A program made the position numbers and the translations under genes. A stretch of 64,000 bases of DNA from a virus: the IMG/VR virus record IMGVR_UViG_3300046804_000544, positions 1 to 64,000 of that record. The stretch is one strand, 5' to 3'. Positions 45,101 through 54,357 of the stretch are shown here, in pieces (position 1 is the stretch's first letter; every line of letters starts with the position of its first letter). The notes below the pieces were generated by a model. The model had not been told where the DNA came from. It made no database searches and saw only the letters and a program-made list of their open reading frames with translations.

Positions 45101-48100
45101 GTATTTTACCTGTGCCGTTAGGATTAATCTGTATATCAGTATTGGTAGTATTGCTAGTTACGCTGTTATTTTTAAAATTAAGTTGATCAACTACAACAGA
45201 CCCTGTTCCACTGGCACGTAGTTCTAAATTTGAATTTGATACTGTGGTACGAATATAGTTGTCATTAATTTCAATATTGTCTGTTAAGAACTGTCCAGCG
45301 TAGACGTTACGCCAGTAGTTGGCAGTTGATCCTAAATCATTGCTGTTGTTATTAGTAGGTACTACGTTGCCGGTAATAGTAGAATTTAATGTAGTAACAC
45401 CGTTGACTGTTAAGTTGCTAGACAGCGTAGTATTTCCTGTAACAGCTAGTGTTCCAGAGACGTTAGTATTGGCATTTAAGTTTAAGTTAGTGCTAGCAGG
45501 TGTTATGTTAATGTCACCTGACAGGCTAATTATGTCATTGCCGCTAATTCTAATCTTACCAGTTTCTACTCTAGTAGCATCAATAATTGTAGTATTGGTG
45601 CCGTCTGTAAAAGTAATGCCTGTTAAGCTGGTAATGTTAAATGATTGAGCACTAAATTCAATTGCACCAGTTTTTTGACTTACATAAAAAAGTTCACCAA
45701 CTCTAAAATCACCTTGGTGGTCGACGCTGGTGTAATAAATTTTAGCACCGCTAGTGGCGTCAATTTCGTTGGCCTGAATAACTGCGGTAGGGTCATTGTT
45801 AGATTCTTTACCTGAACCAATATAGCCAAAGTTTTGACTGATTAGATATAGTGTATTACCGACACCTGTAGCTACTGCACCATAGTTACCGTAAACGCAA
45901 GCAGAAGCAATTGAACGCATTTCTGCGCCAAAGTCTGAATAGTCTGCAAAGTTAATAACTGATGCTGTGCCGCCTGCACTGGTTCTAATGTCTTGGAATG
46001 TTAATCCGTTGTCGGTGAATATTGTAGAACCGTTGGTGCCGTTAAAGTTTAATAATAGAACGGTGTCAACATCGCCTTTTAATTGTGCAGCTGGCGCTGT
46101 AAATGATGCAGTATATTTTGCAACACCTTTGCTAATTCTTAAATCATCGATGTAACCATTGAAGCCGTTTGTTCCGGTCGATGTTGCACCGATATAAACT
46201 CCAGCTTGTCCATAATTATTAGTGTCAGCGTAAGTAGTTGCGGTTACTGTGCCGTTTACAAACAATCTAGTAGTACCACTGGCTCTAGTTAATGCAATAT
46301 GTGTCCAGGTTGTAGCTGCTAATGTAGCACCTGTGATTTGTGTAACACCAGATACACTAAATCGAATTGGGTTCGTTGTTCCTAATGTGAGTTGAAAATA
46401 AGCACCTGATGAAGGTCTAATATCTATAAGAGTTTGAATAACCCCTGTGCCAACTCTGTATGCCCAAAATTCAATTGTAAAATCACCGGTACCAAAATTA
46501 AAATCAGGTTGGCTATCTACTCTAGCATAGTCGCCTGTTCCGTCTAACGCTAAACTAGCAGTACCGTATTTAAAAACAGATGTTGATAATTTTGCATCAC
46601 CGAGCGCATAAACAGTTTTGCCTGCACGATCTGTTAGGCTTTCAAAGCCTAAAACTTTTCCGTTGATATTGTAAAAACTGCCGTCAATGCTGGCAATAAC
46701 TCCAGATGCTAGAACTGTAACACCATCTGTGTCATAATACGTAAGTGTATTGCCTACATTAAATGTACCAGTAACACTACTAATTTTTAATCTAGTTTGG
46801 CCTGCGCCTGCAAATCCTGTGGTACCCTGGTAAGCATAGATACCCCTGTTGGCAAAATAAGTAAATGAGTTTAGCCACTCACAACGAACGCCGTTGGTTA
46901 GTGTAATAGCATCTACACCCGGTGTAATAAATGTTACACTGTGGAAAAGAATAGTAGCTTCTTTACTGGCAGCGTTGACTACGCTACCGTCTAGTAGCGC
47001 ACCTTTACCTGCATTACCTGCGGCAAAACCTCTTGGGTCTGTGCCGCTAGTTGGTGTACCTGTTGTGATAACAGAAACGTTTCTAACATAAGGACTGCGT
47101 GTAGTAACTGTAAAGTTGTTGGCAAAACGGAATGCGTAACCTCTGTTGTTTACTGAATCAAAACTGTGTCCGCTAACAGTAAGGTCTTCAACTGTAGTTT
47201 CGCCGTTGAGTAAAAATACGTCATAGCCTGTAGCACTGTCTGGTCTAATAGTAACCGAACGAATGCCTGCTCCACGAACAGTAACACCTGTTGGCACTGT
47301 TAGTGGAATTGTTTCGCTGTATGTACCTGGATAGATATAAATCATATCTCCAGATGTAGCACGTATCAGTGCTTGACCTAAGCTAGACAGCGGATCGTTT
47401 TGATGTGTACCGCTGGCTCCGTCATTACCATTTGTGGCTACATAATAAATTTTACCTTGACGTTTAGTAAGATCAATACCATTAATAATGGCACTGCCTG
47501 TACTGACCGTGCCAGCAGTTACAGTATTAGCCCATAAGTTTGACCAACGCTGACTAGCAGTACCTATATTGTAAACTTGATCTAAGTCTGGAGTAATATT
47601 ACTGTTGATATCAGCAGCAAAAACAATATTATCGGTATTAGCATCGCCTAGTTGTAAGTTTCCATCTGCGGTAATCGTACCAGTTGCATGTAAATTACCC
47701 GTTACTCTAGTATTGCCGTTAAGATTAATTACGCCAGTTCCGTTAGGAGTAAAGTTAATATCTGTGTTTGCAGATATTGTTCTAATAACATTGCCTTCTA
47801 ATTCTAAACTAGTACCAATGTCAACACGAGCATTATAAACTGTAGCATTTATTCCGCTAGGCAGTAAATTAATTGTAGAGCTGCTAGAACTAATTGTATT
47901 ACCGTTAATGGTAAAATTACCAATGTTAGCAGTAGTTGGTACTTCTAAATTAGTCGATCGTGTAGTTCCATTAACATCTAATGTATATGCAGGGGTGTTG
48001 GTATTAATACCAACCCTAGTATTTGTAACGTCTAAATAGACTAAGTTTGTTTCAAAAGCTAGATCTACACCTGATCTTGTCAGGTTGTTTTCCAGCATTT

Positions 48101-48125
48101 GTCCAGATATTTTTCCTACAGGCAT
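42108..48125 (-). CDS. Giant tail fibre-like protein with beta-helix, LamG-like domain and NGTG repeats (2005 aa)
   Basis: 2005 residues. The N-terminus (MPVGKISGQMLENNLTRSGV, then RVGINTNTPAYTLDVNGT) is a typical fibre start. A right-handed beta-helix begins near 222 (GKIYYVATNGNDGASG, IYPGTYSETIPLTVPTGV). At about 515-682 is a concanavalin-like/LamG domain (ALDGTGDYARVDSQPDF, FTIEFWAYRVGTG, WTHIALTRASGTTRLFVNG, GYIDDLRISKGV). Then follow seven units of about 125 residues (DLGSSTNYWRNVYAGQFLTD, DIQINPNGTGKIQLLKDT). The C-terminus ends EVWDGTTWVSVAGASSG and SLIFG. The LamG domain is absent from the neighbouring paralogue. Probably a fibre binding host glycans. Confidence 0.88.
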   Translation of the reverse strand: MPVGKISGQMLENNLTRSGVDLAFETNLVYLDVTNTRVGINTNTPAYTLDVNGTTRSTNLEVPTTANIGNFTINGNTISSSSSTINLLPSGINATVYNARVDIGTSLELEGNVIRTISANTDINFTPNGTGVINLNGNTRVTGNLHATGTITADGNLQLGDANTDNIVFAADINSNITPDLDQVYNIGTASQRWSNLWANTVTAGTVSTGSAIINGIDLTKRQGKIYYVATNGNDGASGTHQNDPLSSLGQALIRATSGDMIYIYPGTYSETIPLTVPTGVTVRGAGIRSVTIRPDSATGYDVFLLNGETTVEDLTVSGHSFDSVNNRGYAFRFANNFTVTTRSPYVRNVSVITTGTPTSGTDPRGFAAGNAGKGALLDGSVVNAASKEATILFHSVTFITPGVDAITLTNGVRCEWLNSFTYFANRGIYAYQGTTGFAGAGQTRLKISSVTGTFNVGNTLTYYDTDGVTVLASGVIASIDGSFYNINGKVLGFESLTDRAGKTVYALGDAKLSTSVFKYGTASLALDGTGDYARVDSQPDFNFGTGDFTIEFWAYRVGTGVIQTLIDIRPSSGAYFQLTLGTTNPIRFSVSGVTQITGATLAATTWTHIALTRASGTTRLFVNGTVTATTYADTNNYGQAGVYIGATSTGTNGFNGYIDDLRISKGVAKYTASFTAPAAQLKGDVDTVLLLNFNGTNGSTIFTDNGLTFQDIRTSAGGTASVINFADYSDFGAEMRSIASACVYGNYGAVATGVGNTLYLISQNFGYIGSGKESNNDPTAVIQANEIDATSGAKIYYTSVDHQGDFRVGELFYVSQKTGAIEFSAQSFNITSLTGITFTDGTNTTIIDATRVETGKIRISGNDIISLSGDINITPASTNLNLNANTNVSGTLAVTGNTTLSSNLTVNGVTTLNSTITGNVVPTNNNSNDLGSTANYWRNVYAGQFLTDNIEINDNYIRTTVSNSNLELRASGTGSVVVDQLNFKNNSVTSNTTNTDIQINPNGTGKIQLLKDTVVTGNLDVTGNVTVNGNTTVAGITTLNSTVTGNFLPTFNNSYDLGSSTSYWRNVYAGQFLTDTMEINDNYIRTTVSNASLELRSNGTGSVVVDQLNFKSNSIISNTTNTDIQINPNGTGKVQLLKDTAVTGNLDISGNMTVGGNFSFNNIAAFVSTINSNIVPFYNNSYDLGSSTNYWRNIYAGQVLLDSMEINDNYIRTTVSNANLELRSNGTGSVVVDQLNFKSNTITSNTTNTDIQINPNGTGKIQLLKDTVVTGNLDVSGNVTVGGNFTFNNTPVFNAGINSSLIPFYNNSYDIGSSTNYWRNIYAGQYLTDNIEINDNYIRTTVSNSNLELRSNGTGSVVVDQLNFKSNTIISNATNTDIQINPNGTGKVQLLKDTVVTGNLNVTGNMVIAGNLTFGDQTTDTVNFVAPIVSNVLPATSYAYNLGSASLAWNNLYIGRIVLDSLELNDNYITSTVSNANLDLRANGTGSVTVDQLSFKSNLISSNTTNTDIQINPNGTGTIQLLKNTAITGNLSVSGTTTFNGPVVLNSTLNINASINGSLIPNLNNNFDIGSSTSYWRNVYAGQFLTDNIEVNDNYVRTTVSNSNLELRSNGTGSVVIDQLSFKTNSIISNATNTDIQITPNGLGKIQLLKDTDITGNLTVTGNFILGGNITIGDQTVDTVNFAAQVQSNILPASAYTYDLGSSSLAWRDLYAGRIFLDSLEINDNYITTTVSNANLELRANGTGGILVEDLLINQNVISSTQPNQDITLTPTGTGVVRFNTDQSVVLPAGTDAQRPATPSAGMIRYNTTASVYEGYNGSYWIQLGGVVSVDRKTYITPEATPGTNDNTIRFVTNNYPAATLTSTSFNVNALQVDDIRIDNNTISTTATNADLTLNPNGTGAVVVDNFRFINNTITNSVSGSVTELYATGTGYWKFPGTNGVVIPSGPSSSRPAVVATGMIRYNTELGISEVWDGTTWVSVAGASSGINQAQAEEIAATFSLIFG
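42940..45330 (-). repeat. Seven-unit in-frame tandem repeat in the 2005-residue fibre gene
   Basis: Units of about 380 bases; the near-identical TTGTCATTGA/AATTTC-type segment recurs near 42949, 43340, 43720, 44116, 44499, 44878 and 45260. Each encodes an Y-W-R-N-x-Y-A-G-Q module followed by D-I-Q-I-N-P-N-G-T-G-K. Confidence 0.9.
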
Positions 48126-48144
48126 AGTTTTCGCTCGGTTTTAA

Positions 48145-48152
48145 TATTTATC
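48145..48152 (-). promoter_or_regulatory. Late-promoter-like octamer GATAAATA
   Basis: The minus strand reads GATAAATATT 19 bases before the ATG of the 2005-residue fibre gene, directly after the stop of the upstream giant fibre. Confidence 0.6.
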
Positions 48153-48153
48153 G

Positions 48154-51100
48154 TTAGCCAAATATCAGAGCAAACACGTCAGTAATATCTCCCATTAGAT
48201 CAGCACTAACACCACTAGCGGTTCCAATCGCACTAACCCAGTTAGTGCCGTCGTATACTTCCAATCTTGCTAGGTCTGTGTTCCAACGATGCATGCCTAA
48301 TTCTGCCGCGGCTCCTGTAGGCTGTTGTGCCGTTGTACCCGAAGGAATAGCAACTGCTCCTTGACCCATAAAGCGTACATAACCAGTGCCTGTACTGGTA
48401 ATAGTTCTTGCACCAGAGCTATTTGTATCGGTCATTCTGTTTGATCTAACTGCTAGATCTTTTAAATTAACACTACCTGTTCCATTTGGATCAAACGTTA
48501 GATCGGCATTAGAATTAACTGTTGCTATTTCTCTTAAACTTAATCGAATATCGTCTACAACTACAGGGCTTGTAGTTACTTGGCTGCTGTTAATAGTAAC
48601 TTTTTGTGTACCATTAATGTACATTCTAATAGTACCATCACTTGCTCCTATGGTGTTTTCTGGAGTAATTGTAGTATTTTGATCAATGTCACTTAGGCCG
48701 TAAAGATTGCGTAAATTTGTACCATTAGTTACGTTTACAGGCTGACCAATACCAAAATACGCAACACTTACTATGTCGTTGGTTAATGCCCAAGTATTGC
48801 TAGGTATTCCCACTTTACTGTTATATGTAACAGTATAAATGTAGCCAGTTCCAACATTAAATGCGCCTGTAACATCGTACACAGCATAATCAGTTAAATT
48901 GCTATACTGTCCTTTAAATAACACAATCTTAAAACCTGTTGTAATAAGAGAAAGGAAAGACGATGAGTTTTGACCAGAATATGTAATGTTATGAAATTCT
49001 AACTGTGACACACTAGATACTGTAGATGTATCTGGAGACCATGTGCCAGTTGGATTAGGAGAAGCAGCACTTGACCAGTAGCCTATTGTTGCTGCGTTTC
49101 CTCCAGGTAACAGTCCTTCAAACTGATTCGTGCTGTTATTGAATCGAACTTCACCTGTATTCAATAAACGTGTGGCATTAGATCCCAAAGGAAGAACCGC
49201 AGCATTAGTACCTGTTATTCTAGTTTGATTATTAAACTGTATATCTGTATTTGTAGTTTTTGGGGTTACAGTAGCGGAATTTACTCGTAAGGTTTCTAAT
49301 TCTACTGCGCCTGTACCGTTGGCACGTAGTTCTAAGTTGGCGTTTGATATTGTAGTACGGATATAATTGTCATTAATTTCAATACCGTCAACAACCGCAC
49401 GTCCTATGTAAATGTCGTTCCATTGTAGTGTACTTGAACCTAAATCATATGTATGATTAGCGGCAGGTATTAAGTTACTGTTTACACGACCAACAAAGTT
49501 TACTGTGTCAACTACTGTGTCACCTAAAATTAAATTACTGTTAATTTGAGTATTACCTGAAACAAATAGGTTACCAGTAATAACAGTATCTTTGTTTAAT
49601 TTTACCTTGCCTGTGCCATTAGGATTAATTTGTATATCTGTATTTGTGCTGTTAGAAACAATTGTGTTAGATTTAAAATTTAATTGATCTACAACTACTG
49701 ACCCTGTTCCATTAGCACGTAATTCTAAATCGCTGTTTGAAACTGTTGTACGAACATAATTGTCGTTTATTTCTATATTGTCGGTGAGGTATTGTCCAGC
49801 ATAAATGTTGCGCCAGTAATTATACGGTGATTGTATTACAACTTCTGAATAAGTAATTGGGTCTGAAAGTATAACTGGTATGATAACATTTATAATCCAA
49901 TCATATCCAGATGCTGTAAGGGTAGCGTCAAATGTTGGAGTGGCTGCTTTTAGTATGGCTAATCCATCGTTAGCAGTAACATTTCCGTCATTATTAACAT
50001 CACCGTATCGGTAAATACTACCCGGTACTGTAGAATTTAGTAATACTTTTGTTGGAGTATCTACGGTTCCAACAGCTACCGCAAGATCAGCCTGGGCCAA
50101 TGCAGTAAAATCAATATTATATGTCACGCCAACGGGCGATCCTATATCAGCAAAATTATTTGTCGTTGGTATTAAGCTGCCGTTGACTGTTGTCAAATAC
50201 AGTCTATCACCGTTTGTATCTCCGAATGTTGTAAGACTGTTATTTGTAGTACTACCAGAGACTGAAATTCTTCCAGTGACCGCTGTATTTTTTAATAATT
50301 GTATTGTGCCTGTGCCATTAGGGTTAATCTGTAAATCAGTATTGGCAGCAATTGTTGAAATTAAATTTGATTTAAATCCTAACTGGTCAACTGAAACAAC
50401 ACCAGTACCGTTAGCACGCAAATCTAAGTTGGCATTTGATACTGTTGTTCTAATATAGTTGTCGTTAATTTCTAAACTGTCTAGTAATATTTGTCCTAAG
50501 TAAGTGTCATTCCATACTTGAGTAGTACTACCTAGATCATATGTATAACTAGCTGCCGGTGATAAATCGCTGGCAATTTTTCCAACGACATTGATACTGT
50601 CAATTATTTGATCGCCTAATTGTACGTTGCCAGTTACTAGCGTGTTCCCAGACACATCTAGATTGCCTGTAACTACAGTATCTTTTAGTAGTTGTACTTT
50701 TCCAGTTCCGTTGGGATTGATCTGTATATCAGTGTTGGTACTTGTTGAGCTAACAGTGTTAGATTTTAAACCTAATTGATCTATATTAATCAGTCCCGTA
50801 CCATTAGCACGCAGTTCTAAATTGCTATTTGAAACAGTAGTACGAACATAGTTGTCATTGACTTCTATGTTGTCAGTTAAAAACTGCCCGGCATAAACAT
50901 TGCGCCAATAATTAGTAGTAATACCAACGTCATAACTGTTATTGTAAAGAGGTATTAAATTTGAATTAATGGCATTGTTAAAGGTAACACTGTCTGTAAT
51001 TGCATCACCAAATGTCATGGTACCAGTGACATTAAATGCACTAGAAATATCAAGGTTACCGGTAACTGCTGTATTTTTTAATAATTGAACTTTACCTGTG

Positions 51101-54100
51101 CCATTAGGATTGATCTGTATATCTGTATTTGTAGCTGTGCTGGTAATAGCGTTAGATTTAATTCCCAGTTGATCAATAGAGACTACGCCAGTACCATTAG
51201 GACGTAGTTCTAAATTAGAGTTGGATACGGTAGTTCTAACATAGTTGTCATTAAGTTCTATGTTGTCAGTTAATACTTGACCAGCGTAGATATTACGCCA
51301 ATAATTTGTACTTAATCCTAAATCATAACTGTTATTATTTGTAGGAATTAAACTGCTGTTTACAGAAAAATTAAAAGTAACACTGTCACTAAGTGCATCG
51401 CCAAATGTCACTGTTCCAATAACGGCAACAGAACCGCTAACATCTAAATTTCCTGTAACTGCTGTATTTTTTAATAATTGAACTTTACCGGTACCATTAG
51501 GATTGATTTGTAAATCAGTATTGGTAGCAGTTGTACTAATTACATTTGATTTTATTCCTAATTGATCAATAGCTACTATTCCGGTGCCATTTGGTCTTAG
51601 TTCTAAATTACTGTTAGAAGCAGTAGTTCTAATATAATTGTCATTAATTTCTAAACTGTCTAATAGTAATTGTCCGGCATAAACATTCTGCCAGTAATTT
51701 GTAGTTGAACCTATGTCGGCACTGTTGTTAAAAGTAGGAACTAGATTATTTGATAGAGTAGAATTAAAATTAACAACATCTGTTGCGTCACTACCAATTG
51801 TTATTGTTGGAGCTGTTAAATTGCCTGATGTAGATAAGTTAGTGTTTGCTACTGTATTTTTTTGTAGCTGTATTTTGCCAGTACCGTTAGGCGTAATTTG
51901 TAAGTCGCTGTTGGTTGTAATTGTGCTTATAGTATTTGACTTAATACCAATTTGATCAACATTAACTACACCAGTACCGTTGGCACGTAGTTCTAAATTA
52001 CTATTTGAAACTGTAGTTCTAATATAGTTGTCATTAATTTCAATATTGTCTAGTAAGTACTGCCCTGCGTAGATATTATTCCAGTAGTTGGTGCTCGATC
52101 CTATGTCAAATCCATTATTATTTGTAGGAACTAGGCTAGCAGATATTGTAGAATTAATAGTAAATGTATCTGTATTTTGATCACCAATTGTAACTGTACT
52201 GAAGGTTGCACTTTGAGTTACTGCTAAATCTGTTGAGTTTGCTATATTAGCATTTAGATTTAATATTCCAGATACAGGTGTAAAATTAATTGCACCGCTA
52301 ATGCTCAAGATAGATCTATCTTGAATTAAAATATTATTCTGTCTAGTAGACGCAGCATTAATAATAGTGGTATTGCTACCAGAAGTAAATTCAAACCCGG
52401 TTAATCCAGTTACATTAAAACTAGTTGGGCTAAAAGCTATTTTACCGGTATCGCCGTCGACGCTAAAAACGCTACCAACTTCAAACAGTCCCTTGTGATC
52501 TAAATTTTGATAATAAATTTTACCAGTGTTGGCCTGAATAACTTGATTGGCCTGAATGCTAGCAGTCTTATCATTATTAGTATCTTTGCCTACTCCAATG
52601 TAGGCAAAATTATGACCAATCAAATACATTAAGGTACCGGGGCCGTCGGCCCATGCACCGTAGTTTCCATAAACATTAGCCGATGCAATAGATCGAATTT
52701 CTGCACCAAAGTCACTATAGTCAACATTGACTAGATAACTGGCAGTTTGTCCTCCGGGAGCAAAATTAATACGCTGTTGATTAGCAGTTTCTACTGGAAA
52801 AGATTTTGAAGTTTCCCATCCAGTAACTTTACCTGCAATAGTAATATAAGCATAACCGCCTGAATAAGTTATGCTTTGTATTGTAGCTGTGGTATAGGTA
52901 TTGGCCTGACTGACATTTTCTACGCTGATAGTATTACCTGCTACAACGGTGTTAGCACTCATGCCGTATACTTTTAGTCTAGTCTTACCTGCGCTGGCTA
53001 GACCAGTAGTGCCGCTTTGGGCATAAAGCCCTCGGTTGGCATAATAGATAAAACTGTTGAGCCATTCTACTCTGGCTCCGTTTTTCATTATGATACAGTC
53101 AACGCCTGGGGTGATAAATGTTGCACTGTGAAATAACATTGATGCACTTGTGGTAGCTACGTTTGCTACACTGCCATCAATTAAGGCGCCACGGCCAGCG
53201 TCGCCGGTGTTAAATCCTCTAGGATCTGTACCAGACGTTACGCTACCTTGAGTTATCACTGTAACGTTTCTAATGTAAGGGCTGCGTGAAGTTGTATTAA
53301 AATTATTGGCAAAACGGAAAGCATAACCAGTATCTGCTATTGAATTGTAATAAAAATTTCTAATAGTTACATCTTCAATTGTACACTGTCCGTTAACTAA
53401 AAATACGTCTTTGTTTGTAGAACTGGTATCAGGCTGAATTATTACACTGCGCAGACTATGGCCTTTAACAGTTACTCCTGCTGGAACTGTTAACGGTAGC
53501 AGTTCTGTATATGTACCAGGATAGATAAAAACAGTGTCCCCGTTGGTTGCATTAGCTAAGGCACGTTCAATAGTGTCAAAAGGTGCATTTTGATGATTAC
53601 CAACATAGTTGTAACTACCGAGGGTAGCTACATACCAAATTTTTCCCTGTCTTTTAGTAAGATCAACTCCTCCTGCACTAAATCCAGAAGTTGAAATATC
53701 AACACCGTTTAAATTTCTTGTATAAACAGTTCCCCAACGTTTAGTATTTGATCCTAAACTGTAGGTATTATCAATGTTTGGGATTATATCACTAGAAACA
53801 TCAGCACCAAAACTTACATTGTCTGTATCAGCGTTACCAAAAGTTATGCTGCCGTCAAAGGTTACATTGCCAGTAACACGTAAATCACCGTATAGCTCAG
53901 TGTTGGCGTTGAGTTTAATTAATCCAGTGCCCGTAGCATTGATATCAATGTTTTCATTTGACCTTGTGGTAGTGATATAATTGCTGTATAATTTAAGGCC
54001 GTCAGTAGTCAACTGTGGCATTGTTACTGTAGCAGTTGGACCGGTTGGTGTGAATACAATACTACCGTTAGTGTTTTGAATTTGAGTGCCAGTAATGTCT

Positions 54101-54321
54101 AGGGCACTGCTAGAAAATCTAGTAGGAACAATAAGACTGTTGCCAGCTGTTACTCTAGTAGTTCCACTAACTGTTAAGTCTCTAAAAGGTGTTGATGTGT
54201 TGATACCAACATATTTGCTGGCTACATTTAGATATATTTTACTAGTGTCAAACGCTAGGTCTACATTGTTACGCAGGAGATTATTCTCCAGCATTTCACC
54301 TTTTATTTTACCAACTGGCAT
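48154..54321 (-). CDS. Giant tail fibre-like protein with beta-helix, NGTG repeats and a dockerin-like insertion (2055 aa)
   Basis: 2055 residues, a paralogue of the next giant fibre: MPVGKIKGEMLENNLLRNNV, beta-helix from about 224 (GKIWYVATLGSYNYVG), seven NGTG repeat units, and a matching C-terminus (EVYDGTNWVSAIGTASG, then FALIFG). In the sixth unit the sequence is interrupted between DIGSP and NYWRNIYAGQ by about 105 residues containing YGDVNNDGNVTANDGLAILK, a dockerin-like calcium-binding repeat (about 1435-1459). A second different insert lies near the C-terminus (WSSAASPNPTGTWSPDTST). It starts 20 bases after GATAAATA with a GGAG leader. Likely host-binding fibre. Confidence 0.88.
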   Translation of the reverse strand: MPVGKIKGEMLENNLLRNNVDLAFDTSKIYLNVASKYVGINTSTPFRDLTVSGTTRVTAGNSLIVPTRFSSSALDITGTQIQNTNGSIVFTPTGPTATVTMPQLTTDGLKLYSNYITTTRSNENIDINATGTGLIKLNANTELYGDLRVTGNVTFDGSITFGNADTDNVSFGADVSSDIIPNIDNTYSLGSNTKRWGTVYTRNLNGVDISTSGFSAGGVDLTKRQGKIWYVATLGSYNYVGNHQNAPFDTIERALANATNGDTVFIYPGTYTELLPLTVPAGVTVKGHSLRSVIIQPDTSSTNKDVFLVNGQCTIEDVTIRNFYYNSIADTGYAFRFANNFNTTSRSPYIRNVTVITQGSVTSGTDPRGFNTGDAGRGALIDGSVANVATTSASMLFHSATFITPGVDCIIMKNGARVEWLNSFIYYANRGLYAQSGTTGLASAGKTRLKVYGMSANTVVAGNTISVENVSQANTYTTATIQSITYSGGYAYITIAGKVTGWETSKSFPVETANQQRINFAPGGQTASYLVNVDYSDFGAEIRSIASANVYGNYGAWADGPGTLMYLIGHNFAYIGVGKDTNNDKTASIQANQVIQANTGKIYYQNLDHKGLFEVGSVFSVDGDTGKIAFSPTSFNVTGLTGFEFTSGSNTTIINAASTRQNNILIQDRSILSISGAINFTPVSGILNLNANIANSTDLAVTQSATFSTVTIGDQNTDTFTINSTISASLVPTNNNGFDIGSSTNYWNNIYAGQYLLDNIEINDNYIRTTVSNSNLELRANGTGVVNVDQIGIKSNTISTITTNSDLQITPNGTGKIQLQKNTVANTNLSTSGNLTAPTITIGSDATDVVNFNSTLSNNLVPTFNNSADIGSTTNYWQNVYAGQLLLDSLEINDNYIRTTASNSNLELRPNGTGIVAIDQLGIKSNVISTTATNTDLQINPNGTGKVQLLKNTAVTGNLDVSGSVAVIGTVTFGDALSDSVTFNFSVNSSLIPTNNNSYDLGLSTNYWRNIYAGQVLTDNIELNDNYVRTTVSNSNLELRPNGTGVVSIDQLGIKSNAITSTATNTDIQINPNGTGKVQLLKNTAVTGNLDISSAFNVTGTMTFGDAITDSVTFNNAINSNLIPLYNNSYDVGITTNYWRNVYAGQFLTDNIEVNDNYVRTTVSNSNLELRANGTGLINIDQLGLKSNTVSSTSTNTDIQINPNGTGKVQLLKDTVVTGNLDVSGNTLVTGNVQLGDQIIDSINVVGKIASDLSPAASYTYDLGSTTQVWNDTYLGQILLDSLEINDNYIRTTVSNANLDLRANGTGVVSVDQLGFKSNLISTIAANTDLQINPNGTGTIQLLKNTAVTGRISVSGSTTNNSLTTFGDTNGDRLYLTTVNGSLIPTTNNFADIGSPVGVTYNIDFTALAQADLAVAVGTVDTPTKVLLNSTVPGSIYRYGDVNNDGNVTANDGLAILKAATPTFDATLTASGYDWIINVIIPVILSDPITYSEVVIQSPYNYWRNIYAGQYLTDNIEINDNYVRTTVSNSDLELRANGTGSVVVDQLNFKSNTIVSNSTNTDIQINPNGTGKVKLNKDTVITGNLFVSGNTQINSNLILGDTVVDTVNFVGRVNSNLIPAANHTYDLGSSTLQWNDIYIGRAVVDGIEINDNYIRTTISNANLELRANGTGAVELETLRVNSATVTPKTTNTDIQFNNQTRITGTNAAVLPLGSNATRLLNTGEVRFNNSTNQFEGLLPGGNAATIGYWSSAASPNPTGTWSPDTSTVSSVSQLEFHNITYSGQNSSSFLSLITTGFKIVLFKGQYSNLTDYAVYDVTGAFNVGTGYIYTVTYNSKVGIPSNTWALTNDIVSVAYFGIGQPVNVTNGTNLRNLYGLSDIDQNTTITPENTIGASDGTIRMYINGTQKVTINSSQVTTSPVVVDDIRLSLREIATVNSNADLTFDPNGTGSVNLKDLAVRSNRMTDTNSSGARTITSTGTGYVRFMGQGAVAIPSGTTAQQPTGAAAELGMHRWNTDLARLEVYDGTNWVSAIGTASGVSADLMGDITDVFALIFG
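49320..52110 (-). repeat. Seven-unit in-frame tandem repeat in the 2055-residue fibre gene
   Basis: Units of about 390 bases with the conserved segment near 49368, 49760, 50458, 50850, 51246, 51640 and 52030. The wide gap between 49760 and 50458 (about 700) is the dockerin-like insertion. The unit is of the same type as in the other giant fibre. Confidence 0.9.
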
Positions 54322-54341
54322 ATTGTATTGCTCCGATACAA

Positions 54342-54349
54342 TATTTATC
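54342..54349 (-). promoter_or_regulatory. Late-promoter-like octamer GATAAATA
   Basis: The minus strand reads GATAAATATT 20 bases before the ATG of the 2055-residue fibre gene, with GGAG in the leader. Confidence 0.6.
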
Positions 54350-54357
54350 GGTAACTA

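Noticed and set aside
42940-52110. CRISPR-like array
   Set aside because: The repeats are about 380 bases, in-frame within long genes, and encode a protein repeat without spacer-like unique 30-base segments.
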